Assembly: GCA_963711635.1 (NCBI GenBank)
Contig: CAVQEZ010000001.1
Coordinates: 124,001-188,000, forward strand
Direction of reading: 5' to 3'
DNA: 64,000 bases
Source of the DNA: CADEED01 sp963711635
GTDB lineage: Bacteria; Pseudomonadota; Gammaproteobacteria; Steroidobacterales; Steroidobacteraceae
Shown here one piece after another: positions 10,521 through 20,942 of the stretch. The translations under genes and the position numbers were made by a program. Under the pieces are notes generated by a model that did no database searches, was not told where the DNA came from, and was given only the letters and a program-made list of their open reading frames with translations. Within the stretch, counting starts at the first letter, position 1. Each line of letters opens with the position of its first letter.

Positions 10521-13096
10521 TTACTGGATGAGCGTCGCGCCGCTGCCGAGCACGGCACCGCACGCGGCTTTCATGACCGACGGCCACCGCGTCGCGCTCG
10601 CAGCCGGTCGGCCCGCGCACCAGGCGATTGATGAGGCCGGGCGCACGTCGGCACGTCCGGCATGCGTTGCGCGAGCCGAGCTCGTCGCGGATGGCGTTCG
10701 CGTCCGGCTGCGAGGCCAGGCCCGTGCCCACGCTCTTGTCGATGAGCGGGTTGATCAGCGCATCGGTTCGCGTTGGCTCGCCCGCGGCGCCGAAGACCGC
10801 CGTGCCGGTGCCCGATCCATCCAGGCCGCCGAAGAAGGCGGCGCGCAGCGTGTTGTCGTCGACCATGACGCTGCAGTACTGGATGGCGAGCTGCGCCAGC
10901 GCGGTCTGCTGCGACGGGCCGGAACGCACCGAACTTCTCGATCGCCGGCAGCTGCTGCTTCACCTGCTGGTAGGTGCCGGCGACGCCGCATTGGTCTGCG
11001 GCACGCCGGTGATCTGCGACAGCGTCGCGTTGATCTCGTCGAAGGTGCGCAGGCCGACGTCCGATTCGCGCAGGTCAGCGGAGCCGGCGGTGCCGGATCC
11101 GGCACCGGCGGATCCGGATAGTCGCGCGAGCGGTCGCCGATGCGCTCGAAGGACAGGAAGAACAGGTCGTCCATCGACGCCCTTCTCCAGCCCGATGACC
11201 GTGCCGACCGGCGACAGCTGCTGGCCGGCGCCGGCGGTGTAGTTGGCGCCACCGACGGTGGCGGCCAGCGGGATGGTACGCCTGGCCGGCGTTCGCCTCG
11301 GCGCCGTTCATACCGATGCGGATGCCCTCGATCGAAAGGTTCGTCGATCGTGGCCGCCGGTGTCGAGGCTGATGAAGGTCGGCTTCGTGAACTGGTATGC
11401 CGTAGCTGTCGAGCTGGCTGGCCTCGAGCATCAGGTAGCTCCGGCACGCTCGACCAGGTGGCTGACGTTGAACAGCATGAAGTACCTCTCGCCGACGCCG
11501 GCTGCGAAGTTCTGCTGGATCTGCGCCGGGGTCAGCGCGCGATTGTGGATCGCGACCAGGCGCAGCACGCCCTCCCACTGGCGATTGGTCGAGGTCTCGT
11601 TGCCGAGCACGAGCGCGAAACTGTCGTCCCAATCCGCGAGCGACTGCCGCCGCCCTGCGCGTCGGCGTCCCGGTGTACATGCCGTTCACGTAGATGCGCC
11701 GGCCGTTCGACCGGGCTGATAGGTCATGACGACGTGCTGCAGCGCTGCCTGCGCGTCCGGTCGGCCGCGCGCGTGAGCAGCACCGGCTTGCCGTTCGCGC
11801 TGGTCTGGTCGCTGCGCACGTGACCCTCGTACTGGTACATGCGCTGGGCGAGCGTGAAGTTGCGGTTCATGGCGCCGCCCGAATAGCTCACCAGCTAGGC
11901 GTCTTCCTGCGCGACGTTGGCGTTGTTGGCCCACGCCTCGACGGTGAATTCGCCGGTCGACTTGATCAGGTCGGTGAGCTTTCTTGGCTCGCGGCCGCGG
12001 TGCCCTGGGCCTTCCCGCCCGGCTTCACGTTGATGCCCCAGCCGCCGACCCAATCGACGGTGCCCGACAGCGTGAGATTGAGGGCGGGTTCGTCGCCGCT
12101 GGTGTCGTAGATGATGGCGCCCATGCCGGTCTTGAACTCGTACTTCGCGATGGTGGCCGCTTCGTAGCGGTTGCCGCCGGCGGCGACCGTGCCGTCGTAC
12201 AGGGTGAGCGCCTTGGAGATCAGCAGATCCGGATCGACGACTCGGACCGGCACCGCGTTGGCGTACTGGTTGATGGCATTGAGCATGGTTTGCGCGTTGT
12301 CGGCACAGCCCGTCCCGCCCCAGCAGTTGTGGAATTCATCGCGCAGGCGCACGACGAGCCGCGACTGGTCGGGGTTCTCGAGATTGACCTTCGGCTTGAT
12401 GGCCTGGAAGGCGATTTCCGGATCCGCGTCCGCAAAGAACGGTTACTGCTGCGTGGCCGCGCTCGAGGCATGGCAGCGCACACAATTGGCCGTGCCGGTG
12501 TTGCGCACCAGCTGATACAGCTGCGAGCCCGCAAACGTGATACCGCTGGTGGTCTCGGGAAATGCCGCGTCGTCGGTGGCGCTCGGCGGAAAGCCCTTGC
12601 TGCCGCCCACTTCTTTGATGACAGGAGCCTGCAGCTGGATCGTCGTGCCGCCGGTGGCGGTCGCGCCGGCCCAGTTGCGGATCCAGACGGTGAGCGTGTC
12701 GGCGCAGGCCGCCGGCGACTGCAGCCAGCAGTTGTGGCCGCCGGCCACCTTGATGACCATGCGCGACTGATCCGGCTGCGCGAGGTTCACGATGGTGTTG
12801 GCCGCCTCGTACGCCAGGTTCACGTTGTCGTTGCGCGCGAACTGCGGCGACTGGCCGGTGGCGTTGTGGCAACCGCCGCAGCGGTTGTTAGCCTTGATGT
12901 TCTCCCACAGGTTGATGCGGAAGGCCTGCACGTCGGCATTGGCCGAGGCCGGACCGGTGTAGTCGGAGACCGGGGGCGCGGAGGTGATGGGGTTCTCCAC
13001 CGTCGGCGCACCGCCGCCCGAGCAACCGGCAAGAATGGCGACCGCGGCAGCGGCCGACAACCAGCGGGCGAAAGATTTCAACTGCAACGAGTTCAT
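10521..13096 (-). CDS. Lipoprotein with two CXXCH haem motifs and a LamG-like domain; stop codon and frameshifts inside
   Basis: Starts at ATG 13096 with GAGGGAG upstream. The lipobox is LSAAAAVAILAGC (Cys25). Two haem-binding motifs follow, CGGCH (about residues 73-77) and CVRCH (about 210). An in-frame TAA at 12443-12445 then interrupts the protein (SSAATQQ*PFFADADPEIAF), and the same frame continues to about 11966. From there several frames must be joined. A LamG/concanavalin-like region (NRYEAATIAKYEFKTGMGAI, then NVSHLV, LSIEGIRIGMNG), a Pro-rich spacer and a C-terminal domain (TALAQLAIQYCSVMVDDNTL, AFFGGLDGSGTGTAVFG) end at TAA 10521. About 858 codons. Probably an outer-membrane-anchored cytochrome co-secreted with the DUF1501 protein. 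Confidence 0.65.
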
Positions 13097-13106
13097 GTGT
13101 GCTCCC

Positions 13107-14318
13107 TCAATCGCCCATGCAGTACACGGCGGTTTCCGCAAAGACCTGTTTCATGCGGTAGCCACCGTTCTTGAAGTTGTTGGTGATCTCGAGAACCTTG
13201 GCGCGATCCTCCGCCGACTTGGTGGGCGTGGCCGCGGCGCCTGGCGCGCGGAAACACACCGTCTTGAACACCTTTTCGACCTGGCAGCGCGCGAAGGCAC
13301 CGCTGTTGCCGAGCTCCTGGCCCAGCGACTTGGCGCCCTCGCCTTGTCCGGGAAGGACCCCGTTGTAGTCCCAGTCGAGCAGCGAGTTCTGGCCCTTGCG
13401 CCAGCGGTTCTCCCAATGGTCATCCGCCGTGCGGTAGCCCGGGGCGAAGTTGGTGTCGTTGTTGAAGTACTTGTCCTGCACGACGCCCGGCGTGTAGACC
13501 AGGCGCATGGAGCCCGGCGCTTCGGCAGAGCCATTGTCGAAGTCGTAGAACGCAAAGGCGCGCGCCATGGGATCCATGCCGCTGTGACAGCCGATGCAGT
13601 TGTTCAGGAAGATGCGGCTGTCACCGCCCGGCGAGCGGCTCACATCCTGGCGGATCATGTCGGGCGGCAGCGAGGTGTCGTGCACCTGCTCGAGGTCGCG
13701 GCACAGATGGTTCATCAGCGTGAAGCGGAACATCGCGCGGTTGGTGCCGTCGATGAAGAACGCCTCGGACGACGCGCGCGAGGTGATGAAACCCGCGGTG
13801 GCGCCGGCCGGGATGCCCATGATCGAGGACTGCGTGGTTGCCTGCAGCGCGGTCATGAGGTTGATGCCGCTGCTCTCGGCGTTGGCATAGTGGTCGTTGT
13901 TCGAAGGCGACGCCGCTGGCGTCGCGCCGTTCACTGTATAGATGAGGTCTGCCGACAGCGCCGTGTTGAAGGGCACGTTGTCCTTCACCATGCCGATGTA
14001 CGTGGCGACATAGTCATTGAGCGGCGCGAACACCGTCTGGTCGCGATTGGTCCACGGCACCGCCATGTTCTTCAACGTGACGTTGTAGAACGAGGGATTG
14101 TCCATGGCGTCATTGGCGGCACCGAGGGCGTCACCGGCCGTGACCTTGGCCGCCAGCGCGTCGAGCACTGCCGGACTGGGCGGCACACCCGCGATGCGAT
14201 CGTGGATGCGCTTGGCCTTGTCGCGGTCGTTCGCCGCTGCGGCCGCGGCCACGCAGGCGAGCAGGCAGGCAAGACCGACCGATTTGAGTTTCGAGACCTG
14301 TGTGTCCATTTGTGTCAT
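13107..14318 (-). CDS. Secreted protein with one CXXCH motif, partner of the LamG/DUF1501 cassette
   Basis: Intact, 403 aa from ATG 14318 (GGGATGTGG just upstream; ATG 14309 is an alternative). The signal peptide contains KSVGLACLLACVAAAAAAND. The body is helical and carries one haem motif in FLNNCIGCHSGMDPMARAFA, the pattern of DUF1588/DUF1585-type cytochrome-associated proteins, plus cysteines near the C-terminus (CQVEKVFKTVCF and YCMGD). It is the first gene of the three-gene minus-strand cassette, 10 nt before the LamG lipoprotein. Likely a periplasmic or surface redox protein; the substrate is not evident. Confidence 0.8.
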   Translation of the reverse strand: MTQMDTQVSKLKSVGLACLLACVAAAAAANDRDKAKRIHDRIAGVPPSPAVLDALAAKVTAGDALGAANDAMDNPSFYNVTLKNMAVPWTNRDQTVFAPLNDYVATYIGMVKDNVPFNTALSADLIYTVNGATPAASPSNNDHYANAESSGINLMTALQATTQSSIMGIPAGATAGFITSRASSEAFFIDGTNRAMFRFTLMNHLCRDLEQVHDTSLPPDMIRQDVSRSPGGDSRIFLNNCIGCHSGMDPMARAFAFYDFDNGSAEAPGSMRLVYTPGVVQDKYFNNDTNFAPGYRTADDHWENRWRKGQNSLLDWDYNGVLPGQGEGAKSLGQELGNSGAFARCQVEKVFKTVCFRAPGAAATPTKSAEDRAKVLEITNNFKNGGYRMKQVFAETAVYCMGD

Positions 14319-14628
14319 CCACATCCCATTTGACGGGCGCAGTATCACCCCGCCTCCTACAACACTTGTTTGTCTCCGCTCTTGTACGTCTCCAAGCGGC
14401 GACAGCACCATTTATTACGTACGCCCGGTAACCTTCGGCCCAAGGACTGCGAACCGCGTCACGGCGCACACCGCCCCAGGCCTCTAACTACAACGGTCGG
14501 CAAGAAAACCGCGTTTTGCGGCCCGGCTGCTGTGACGTCGTCGGCAGATCGCCGCGGGCTCACGCGGGAAGATTGCATTACGTCACATGCCGTGCGGCAA
14601 TACGCCGGCAGTGACAGTGGAGGATGCT
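14319..14628. other. Divergent intergenic region of 310 bp
   Basis: This lies between the start of the minus-strand CXXCH gene and the plus-strand HZS-alpha-like gene, and is lower in GC than its flanks. It contains an 8-bp inverted repeat, TGTGACGT near 14529 and ACGTCACA near 14580, and the palindrome TACGTA near 14416. These could bind a regulator shared by the two divergent redox units. I see no convincing sigma-70 boxes. Confidence 0.4.
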
Positions 14629-17412
14629 GTGGATCGATCAAGCGATAACGCGAACCGGATCACGCTCGGCGGCTGCGCCCGCGGCGTCCTGTTCGGCCTG
14701 GTGACGCTGCTCGCGGCCTGTACGCAGGGCCCGGGCGGCGGTGGCATTGGCCTCGGAAGTGGCCAGGAGCCGGATCCGGCCACCGTCGATTTCCCCATCT
14801 TCTACATCCGCCACCCGATTCCCGAGGATCAGGACGACGTCACGCGCGTGCGCCCCTTCGTCGAGGACGACGACTACAGCGCCACGCTGTGGAAGCGCGA
14901 CCGCGCCAGCCCGGGCGCCGCGGAGACCGAGATCACCGCGCGCCTGCGCACCGAGGCCATGGGCGGCGAAGCCGAGGATCGCTACGACCTCAAGGACCTC
15001 GCCGTCTCGCCCGATGGCCTCAAGGTGGCCTTCGCGATGCGCGGACCGCTCGACGATGCCGACGACGAGGACGAGCCGCCGACCTGGAACATCTGGGAAT
15101 ACGACATCGCGACCGACACCCTGCGTCGCGTCATCTCCTCGAACATCATCGCCGAGGAAGGCCAGGACGTGGCGCCGGCCTATCTACCCGACGGCCGCAT
15201 CCTGTTCTCCTCGACGCGCCAGCGCCAGTCCAAGGCCATCCTGCTCGACGAGAACAAGGCACAGTTCGAAGCCGCGACCGAAGCCCGCAACGAGTCGGCC
15301 TTCGTGCTGCACGTCATGAACGGTGACGGCACCGACGTCCACCAGATCAGCTTCAATCCCTCGAGCGATTTGTATCCGACGGTGCTGCAGAACGGCCGCG
15401 TGTTGTTCACGCGCTGGGATCGCGCGCCGGGCCGCGACGGCCTGCACCTTTATTCGAGCAACCCGGACGGCACGGACACGCAGCTCCACTACGGCGCGTT
15501 GTCGCACCTGACGGGCACGCCGGTGGGCGGCGTCAACACCCCCATCGAGTTCATGCGCGCGCGCGAGATGAGCGACGGGCGCCTCATGGTGCTGATCCGC
15601 GGCCGCACCGACGTCGACTTCGGCGGCAACCTCACCATCATCGACGCCAGGACCTACGTCGAGAACACCCAGCCGCTGGCCGCGAACGCCGGCCTGGCGG
15701 GACCGGCGCAGACGCCGGCCACGCTCAACGACGTGCGCACCATCCCGGGTCCTTCGCCCGGTGGGCGTTTCGAGTCGGGCTTCCCCTTGTGGGATGGTTC
15801 GGGCCGAATTCTCGTGAGCTGGTCGCAGTGCCGCCTGCTCGACGTGGGTGGTGCGGATCCGACCCGCATCATTCCCTGCGACAACGAACACCTGGCAGAC
15901 CCGGACGCGCAGGCGGCGCGACCGCTGTACAGCATCTGGATGTTCACGCCCGCGCAGAACACCATTCTCCCGGTGATGGCCCCGGTCGAAGGCGTCATGG
16001 TCACCGAGGCGCTCGCCGCCCAGCCGCGCAATCCATTGCCGTCGGTGATCCTCGACAAGAAGCCGCCGCTGGACGTGAATCCGGACCTGGTGTCCGAAGG
16101 CGTCGGCATTCTCGCGATCCGCAGCGTGTACGACATCATGGGAACGGAGACCGGCGCGCACGGCCGGTGGCGTCGCAACTTCCATTCAAGCGGTGGCCAA
16201 CCCGATGATCACACCGGCCAGCTCGCGCCTGGCGCGTTTCATCCGCATCGAGAAACCCGTCTCGATACCCGACGACGACGACATCGCCGACCCTGACAAC
16301 TCCGCTTTCGGCCCCACCGGAGTGATGCGCGAGATCGTGGCCTACGCGCCCATCGAGCCCGATGGTTCGGTGCGCATGAAGGTCCCCGCCAACATCGCGT
16401 TCCAGCTGAGCCTGCTCGACGAGAATGGACGGCGCATCAACAACGCCAATCCGCATCGCTCGTGGTTGTCAGTGCGGCCGGGCGAAGTGCTCGAGTGCAA
16501 CGGCTGCCACGTGCGCACCACCGCCAACAACAGCGTGGCGCGCTCGCATGGACGCAAGGGATCGTTCAACTCCGTGTATGCCGGCGCCACCGCCACCGGC
16601 GGCGCATTCCCCGGCACCGTCAACACGATCTCACCCGAGGTGGGCGACTCGATGGCGCAGCGCCCGTTCGCGCAATGGCTCCTCGTGCATCGACACGACC
16701 ACGTCGGTCGAGCGCTGCGGCCCGCTGTCCACGACGCCGAGCGCCGACGTGGTCTATAACGAGATCTGGAAACCGGCCGCGTTGCCGGCCGAATCGCTTC
16801 ATCTTCGGTCACCAGGCACTCACCACCACGCGGCCGACCAATCCGTCCTGCTATCCGGTGTGGCAGTCGACCTGCCGCATCACGATCCACTACGCGACGA
16901 TCATGGCGCGCCCCGGTCACATCCATCCGCTGTGGTCGGTGCCGCGTCCGGCCGGCGGTGTCGATGACGGCCTGGGCAACATCACTTTCCCCGACACCTG
17001 CACGAACTGCCACAACCGCATCAATCCCGTGGACATGACGGTGCAGCTGCCGGCCGCGTCGCTGGAGCTCACGGACGAAGTTTCGGACGAGGATGCCTTG
17101 CAGCTGCGCGCCTATCGACAGTTGCTGTTCGCGCGCAATGAGCTCGAGCTGGTGAACGGCGCGCTCCAGGTACGACTGGTATCGCAGAACCCCCCTGTCT
17201 TCGACGATGCCGGCAACGAGATACTGGTCCCCGTGTCGCTGCCGGGATCGATGGCGGTGGGCAATGCACGCGGCTCGCGGTTCTTCAACGTGATGAACAA
17301 TGCAACGCATGCAGGTATGCTCACGACCGCTGAACTGCGCTTGCTCTCGGAGTGGCTGGATATTGGAGCCCAGTATTACAACGACCCGTTCGACCCCACT
17401 CCGCAGAATTAG
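14629..17412 (+). CDS. Lipoprotein with PD40 beta-propeller and HZS-alpha-like CXXCH domain (frameshifted)
   Basis: I choose GTG 14629 because GGAGG lies 5 nt before it; ATG 14587 is in frame but has no ribosome site. The lipobox is GLVTLLAAC (Cys31). Propeller-like repeats follow (DLAVSPDGLKVAFAMRGP; LPDGRILFSSTRQRQ; VLQNGRVLFTRWDRAPGRDG). The C-terminal half has two haem motifs, CNGCH (about 16499) and CTNCH (about 17000). This matches proteins annotated by the middle domain of hydrazine synthase alpha, which are widespread and not themselves proof of hydrazine chemistry. Frame changes lie at about 16175, 16685 and 16795; the last frame ends at TAG 17412. About 927 aa. A surface redox partner of the divergent cassette is likely. 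Confidence 0.72.
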
Positions 17413-18186
17413 CCTTGCGCTCGCACTTGTCTTCGCGTGCTCCCTCTCTGCCAACGCCCTAGCAAAGGAGACCGAGGCGGAAAAGGCCGCCAAGGAAGCG
17501 GCGGCCCAGGAAAAGCTGCTGCAGGTTTTCATCAGCGAGCCCTACCTCGAGCTGTCGACGGGGCCCGGCCGCGGCTACCCCGTGTTCCACGTCGTGGAGC
17601 GCGAGGCCTCGGTGGACGTGCTGTTCCGCCGCACCGACTGGTTCAAGGTGCGCGACGAACAGGGTGTCGAAGGCTGGGCGCGCGCGCACGACTTGCGCCG
17701 CACCAAGCTCGCCGACGGCTCGCCCTTCGTCTTCAATCTCGGCGACCGCGACGGCTTCACTTCGCACGACTGGGAGCTGGGAATCGGCGGCGGCGACTAC
17801 GGCGGCGCCAATCTCATCAATGCCTACGGCGCCTATTCGCTCACCGACAACATGAAGGTCGAGCTCACGCTGTCGCAGTTCCTCGGCAACTGCCTCCAAC
17901 GGCTACAAGGCCGAGGTCGGCCTGCTGCACGTGCTGTTTCCCGAGTGGCGGCTGTCGCCGTTCCTGGAGCTGGGCACCGGCGTCGTATACGTCGAGCCGC
18001 GCGCCACCATCGTGCTGCCCGACGATCGCAGCGGATCAGACCGCCTATGTGGGCGCGGGCCTGCGTTTCTATCTCACCCGGCGCTTCTTCGTTCGCGCCG
18101 ACTATCGCTGGCACACGATTTTCACGAGCCGCGATGACAACGAGGAGTTGGAAGAATGGAAAGTCCAAATCGCCTGCTTCTTCTAG
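17363..18186 (+). CDS. SH3-domain outer-membrane beta-barrel protein (frameshifted)
   Basis: The signal peptide (PLRRISLALALVFACSLSAN) has no clear ATG. TTG 17363, overlapping the previous gene, is the best in-frame start. An SH3b-like domain follows (about residues 55-115: VFISEPYLELSTGPGRGYPV and VDVLFRRTDWFKVRDEQGVE), then a barrel (DWELGIGGGDYGGANLINAY). Frame changes occur near 17890 and 18030, and the barrel continues as LFPEWRLSPFLELGTGVVYV and YVGAGLRFYLTRRFFVRADY to IACFF*, an aromatic C-terminus typical of outer-membrane proteins. SH3 could contact peptidoglycan. It overlaps the next barrel gene by 31 nt. Confidence 0.72.
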
Positions 18187-18879
18187 CAGCGGCGCTCGCG
18201 GCCACGGTCGCGCATGTCCGGCTGCGCTCGATCGCTGGCCGTGGGCAAGGGCAAGGTGGAAGACCCGCAGACCGAAGAACAGGCCGCCGCCGAGGAAGAA
18301 GCCGAGGATGCCGACTCGACGCCGCCGCGCGTCATCGAGCCCAACGTGGCGCGTCGCAAGATCAAGACACCCAAGATCGACAACGAGAACTGGGAGGTCG
18401 GCGTGGGCGCCGGCTTCGTGTCCATCGAGGATTTCGGCACCAACCCGACCTATGCCGCGCAGCTCACCTACCATGTGACAGAAGATTTCTTCTTCCGGGC
18501 CGATTTGGGCCAATCCACGGCCGGAAGGACCAGCTTCGAGACCCTGGGCGGCAACATCGAGCTGCTGACCGGAGATGAGAGACGCTTCACGTATTACAGC
18601 CTCTCGCTGGGCTACAACTTCCTTCCTGGCGAGGTCTTTCTCGGTCGCAAGCTCGCCATGAACAGTGGTTTCTACCTGATGGGTGGCATCGGCAGCGTGA
18701 AGTTCGCCGGCGACAACCGGCTGACGCTCAATCTCGGCGCGGGTTACCGCGTGCTGCCGACCGATTGGCTGGCGATACACATCGGAGTGCAGGACCGCGT
18801 GTTCGACTCCGACTTGTTAGGCGAGACCAAGGTCACCAACAACATGGAGATGCTGCTCAGCGCGACCGTCTTTTTCTGA
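18156..18879 (+). CDS. Outer-membrane beta-barrel domain protein, lipoprotein-like (frameshifted)
   Basis: Starts at ATG 18156 (MESPNRLLLLAAALAATVA). The frame slips near 18215 into SGCARSLAVGKGKVEDPQTE, which gives a lipobox-like cysteine and an acidic linker. From there the protein is intact: NWEVGVGAGFVSIEDFGTNP and YHVTEDFFFRADLGQS through to MEMLLSATVFF*, a C-terminal Phe expected for a barrel. About 240 aa. Together with the SH3-barrel gene it forms a translationally coupled pair and may be the outer-membrane part of the nearby ExbBD/TPR machine (inference from neighbourhood). Confidence 0.75.
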
Positions 18880-18891
18880 CGGAGTGAGCTC

Positions 18892-19402
18892 ATGTCGGCA
18901 CGTACTGTGAAAGGAATCGTGAAAGGCGTCGCGCTCGCCGCGGTGTTCGCGCTCGGCCGCGTTCGCCGCCTCCTCGTCCGGCCCCGCGCCGGCGTTCCAG
19001 CTCTCCGGCCGCGGCGGCAAGACCATCGACCTCGCCCAGTTCAAGGGCCAGGTGGTCATGATCAACTTCTGGGCCACCTGGTGCGGCCCGTGCCGCCAGG
19101 AAATGCCGCTGCTCGAGGACATCTACAAGAAGTACAAGCCCATGGGCTTCACCATGCTCGCCGTGAACGTCGAGCCGGATTCCGCGGCGGCCGAGGCCTG
19201 GCTGGGCAAGCTCGCGAAGCCGGTGAGTTTCCCGGTTGCCTTCGACACGGACAGCAAGGTCAGCAAGCTCTACAAGGTGGCCGGCATGCCGAGCACCGTG
19301 TTCGTCGATCGCAAGGGCAACATCCGAGTCATGCACAAGGGCTACAAGCCGGGCGATGAGAATTTCTATCTCACGCAGATCCGCTCGATGCTGAAGGAAT
19401 AG
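18892..19402 (+). CDS. TlpA/ResA-like periplasmic thioredoxin (frameshifted)
   Basis: Starts at ATG 18892, with GGAGTGAGCTC upstream. The signal region MSARTVKGIVKGVALAAVFA is followed by a frame slip near 18955. The domain is FQLSGRGGKTIDLAQFKGQV, then MINFWATWCGPCRQEMPLLE with the classic WCGPC active site, and VAGMPSTVFVDRKGNIRVMH with the cis-proline. About 170 aa. Known role: reduction of periplasmic disulfides, for example in cytochrome maturation. It heads the thioredoxin-DUF4266-DUF3570 group with a 12-nt gap. Confidence 0.85.
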
Positions 19403-19413
19403 GAGAGACGTCG

Positions 19414-19641
19414 ATGCGCATCCGCGGTTTGTTCGTTCTGACAGTCCTCGCCTGCGTCGGCACGGGCTGCAGCTCCATCGAGCCGTGGGTGAAGCCGTAC
19501 GATCGCGAGAACCTCGCCGATCCGATCATGGTATTCACGCGGGCGCCCATCTCGCAGGACTTCCTCGACCACGTGTTCGAATCGCGCGAAGGTTCGCGCG
19601 GCGCCACCGGCGGCGGTGGCGGCGGATGCGGCTGTAATTAG
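19414..19641 (+). CDS. DUF4266 lipoprotein with Gly/Cys C-terminal tail
   Basis: 75 aa, intact; GGAGAGACGTCG precedes ATG 19414. The lipobox is LACVGTGC (Cys19). The mature part, IEPWVKPYDRENLADPIM, is the DUF4266 signature. It ends in a Gly run and CGCN (last 16 residues GSRGATGGGGGGCGCN). Two cysteines at the extreme end, next to a thioredoxin gene, suggest a thiol or metal site. The DUF3570 gene follows after 14 nt. I recall DUF4266, DUF3570, a thioredoxin and ApbE recurring together, and ApbE lies 4 kb away here. Confidence 0.88.
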   Translation: MRIRGLFVLTVLACVGTGCSSIEPWVKPYDRENLADPIMVFTRAPISQDFLDHVFESREGSRGATGGGGGGCGCN

Positions 19642-19655
19642 AGTTCCGCGGCGCC

Positions 19656-20881
19656 ATGGCTAACAAAGTACGCGCACGTCTCTGGCGGATTCGTCATAAC
19701 CTGCCTCGGCCGTTCTCGGCGGCGCAGGCCGGCGTGCTGCCCGAAGATCGCGCCGACGTGCTCTATTTCCGTTACGACGGCGGCGGCGTGGAAATCTCGG
19801 GGCCCTCGATGCTGGTGCGCAAGAGCATCGGCGAGCACGTGTCGGTGGCGGCCAACTACTACATCGACATGGTGTCCTCCGCGTCCATCGACGTGGAGAC
19901 TTCCGCCAGTCCGTACGAAGACGAGCGCACGCAGTCGAGCCTCGCGGTGGACTACCTGCATGGCAAGTCCACGTACAGCTCGGCTACGTCAACAGCGACG
20001 AAAGCGACTACAAGGCCAAGACCATGTTCGCCGCGGTCAGCCACGACATGTTCGGCGACCTGACCACCGTCTCGTTCGGCTTCAAGAACGGCAAGAACGA
20101 CGTGTTCCAGAACATCAAGATCGACGGCGTCAAGCAGAACGATCCCAATTTCAATGACGGGCTCGGCCAGGCGGAGATGGAATCGAAGAGCTACAGCGTC
20201 TCGCTGTCGCAGATCATCACCAAGAACATGATCCTCTCCGGCCAGTTCGAGGTGATCACCGACGAAGGCTTCCTCCGCAGCCCATATCGCTCGGTGCGTT
20301 TCTTCATCGGCACCGATGCGCAGGGCCAGCAGTCCGAGGAGTATCCAAACACGCGCTCCAGCAATGCCGCCTCGCTGCGCGCGAAGTACTTCCTGCCGTG
20401 GCGCGCCGCGCTCGACGGCATGTACCGCTTCTACACGGACACCTGGGGCATCGTCGGCCACACCGGCGAGCTCGGATACGTGCATCCGCTCGACAGGAAG
20501 TTCTTCGGCGGCAACTGGATCTTCGAAGGTCGCGTGCGCTACTACAGGCAGACCGCCGCGGATTTCTACGCGGACATCTTCCCGCGCGCGGACTTCAGCA
20601 ACTTCATGGCGCGCGACAAGGAGCTCGCGACCTACAACGCCATCACCGCCGGCGTGGGCGCCACCTACGAATTCAAGCTCGAGCGCTTCCCCTGGCTCAC
20701 CAAGGGACAGATCAACCTGCGCTACGACTACATGATGGTGAACTACGACGACTTCCGCGATGCCACGTTCAGCATCGGCAAGTTCGGCGTACCGCCGGAA
20801 AATCCGCTGGCGCCCGGCACCGAGCCGCTATACGAGCTGCGCGCCAACATCTTTCAGTTCTACATCAGCGCTTTCTTCTAG
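19656..20881 (+). CDS. DUF3570 outer-membrane protein (frameshifted)
   Basis: The first frame from ATG 19656 gives a poor signal peptide, so the N-terminus may also be damaged. The recognisable part begins DRADVLYFRYDGGGVEISGP and SIGEHVSVAANYYIDMVSSA. After a slip near 19978 it continues intact from MFAAVSHDMFGDLTTVSFGF through LPWRAALDGMYRFYTDTWGI to FQFYISAFF*, ending in Phe like a barrel. About 408 aa, the length of DUF3570 proteins, which are predicted outer-membrane barrels. It is the last gene of the thioredoxin-DUF4266-DUF3570 operon. The substrate is unknown. Confidence 0.82.
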
Positions 20882-20942
20882 AACGGCCCTCTAGGACGAA
20901 GGTCCCGCATACAGCGGGCAGGGAGCGTGCTGTCATCGCTCC

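Noticed and set aside
12443..12445. Stop-codon reassignment or programmed read-through
   Set aside because: TAA is used as a normal stop elsewhere in the window (e.g. 1570, 7409, 10521), and no recoding element was seen; a base change is simpler.
14629..17412. True hydrazine synthase
   Set aside because: Only the alpha-middle-like domain is present; no beta/gamma subunits or anammox genes lie nearby.
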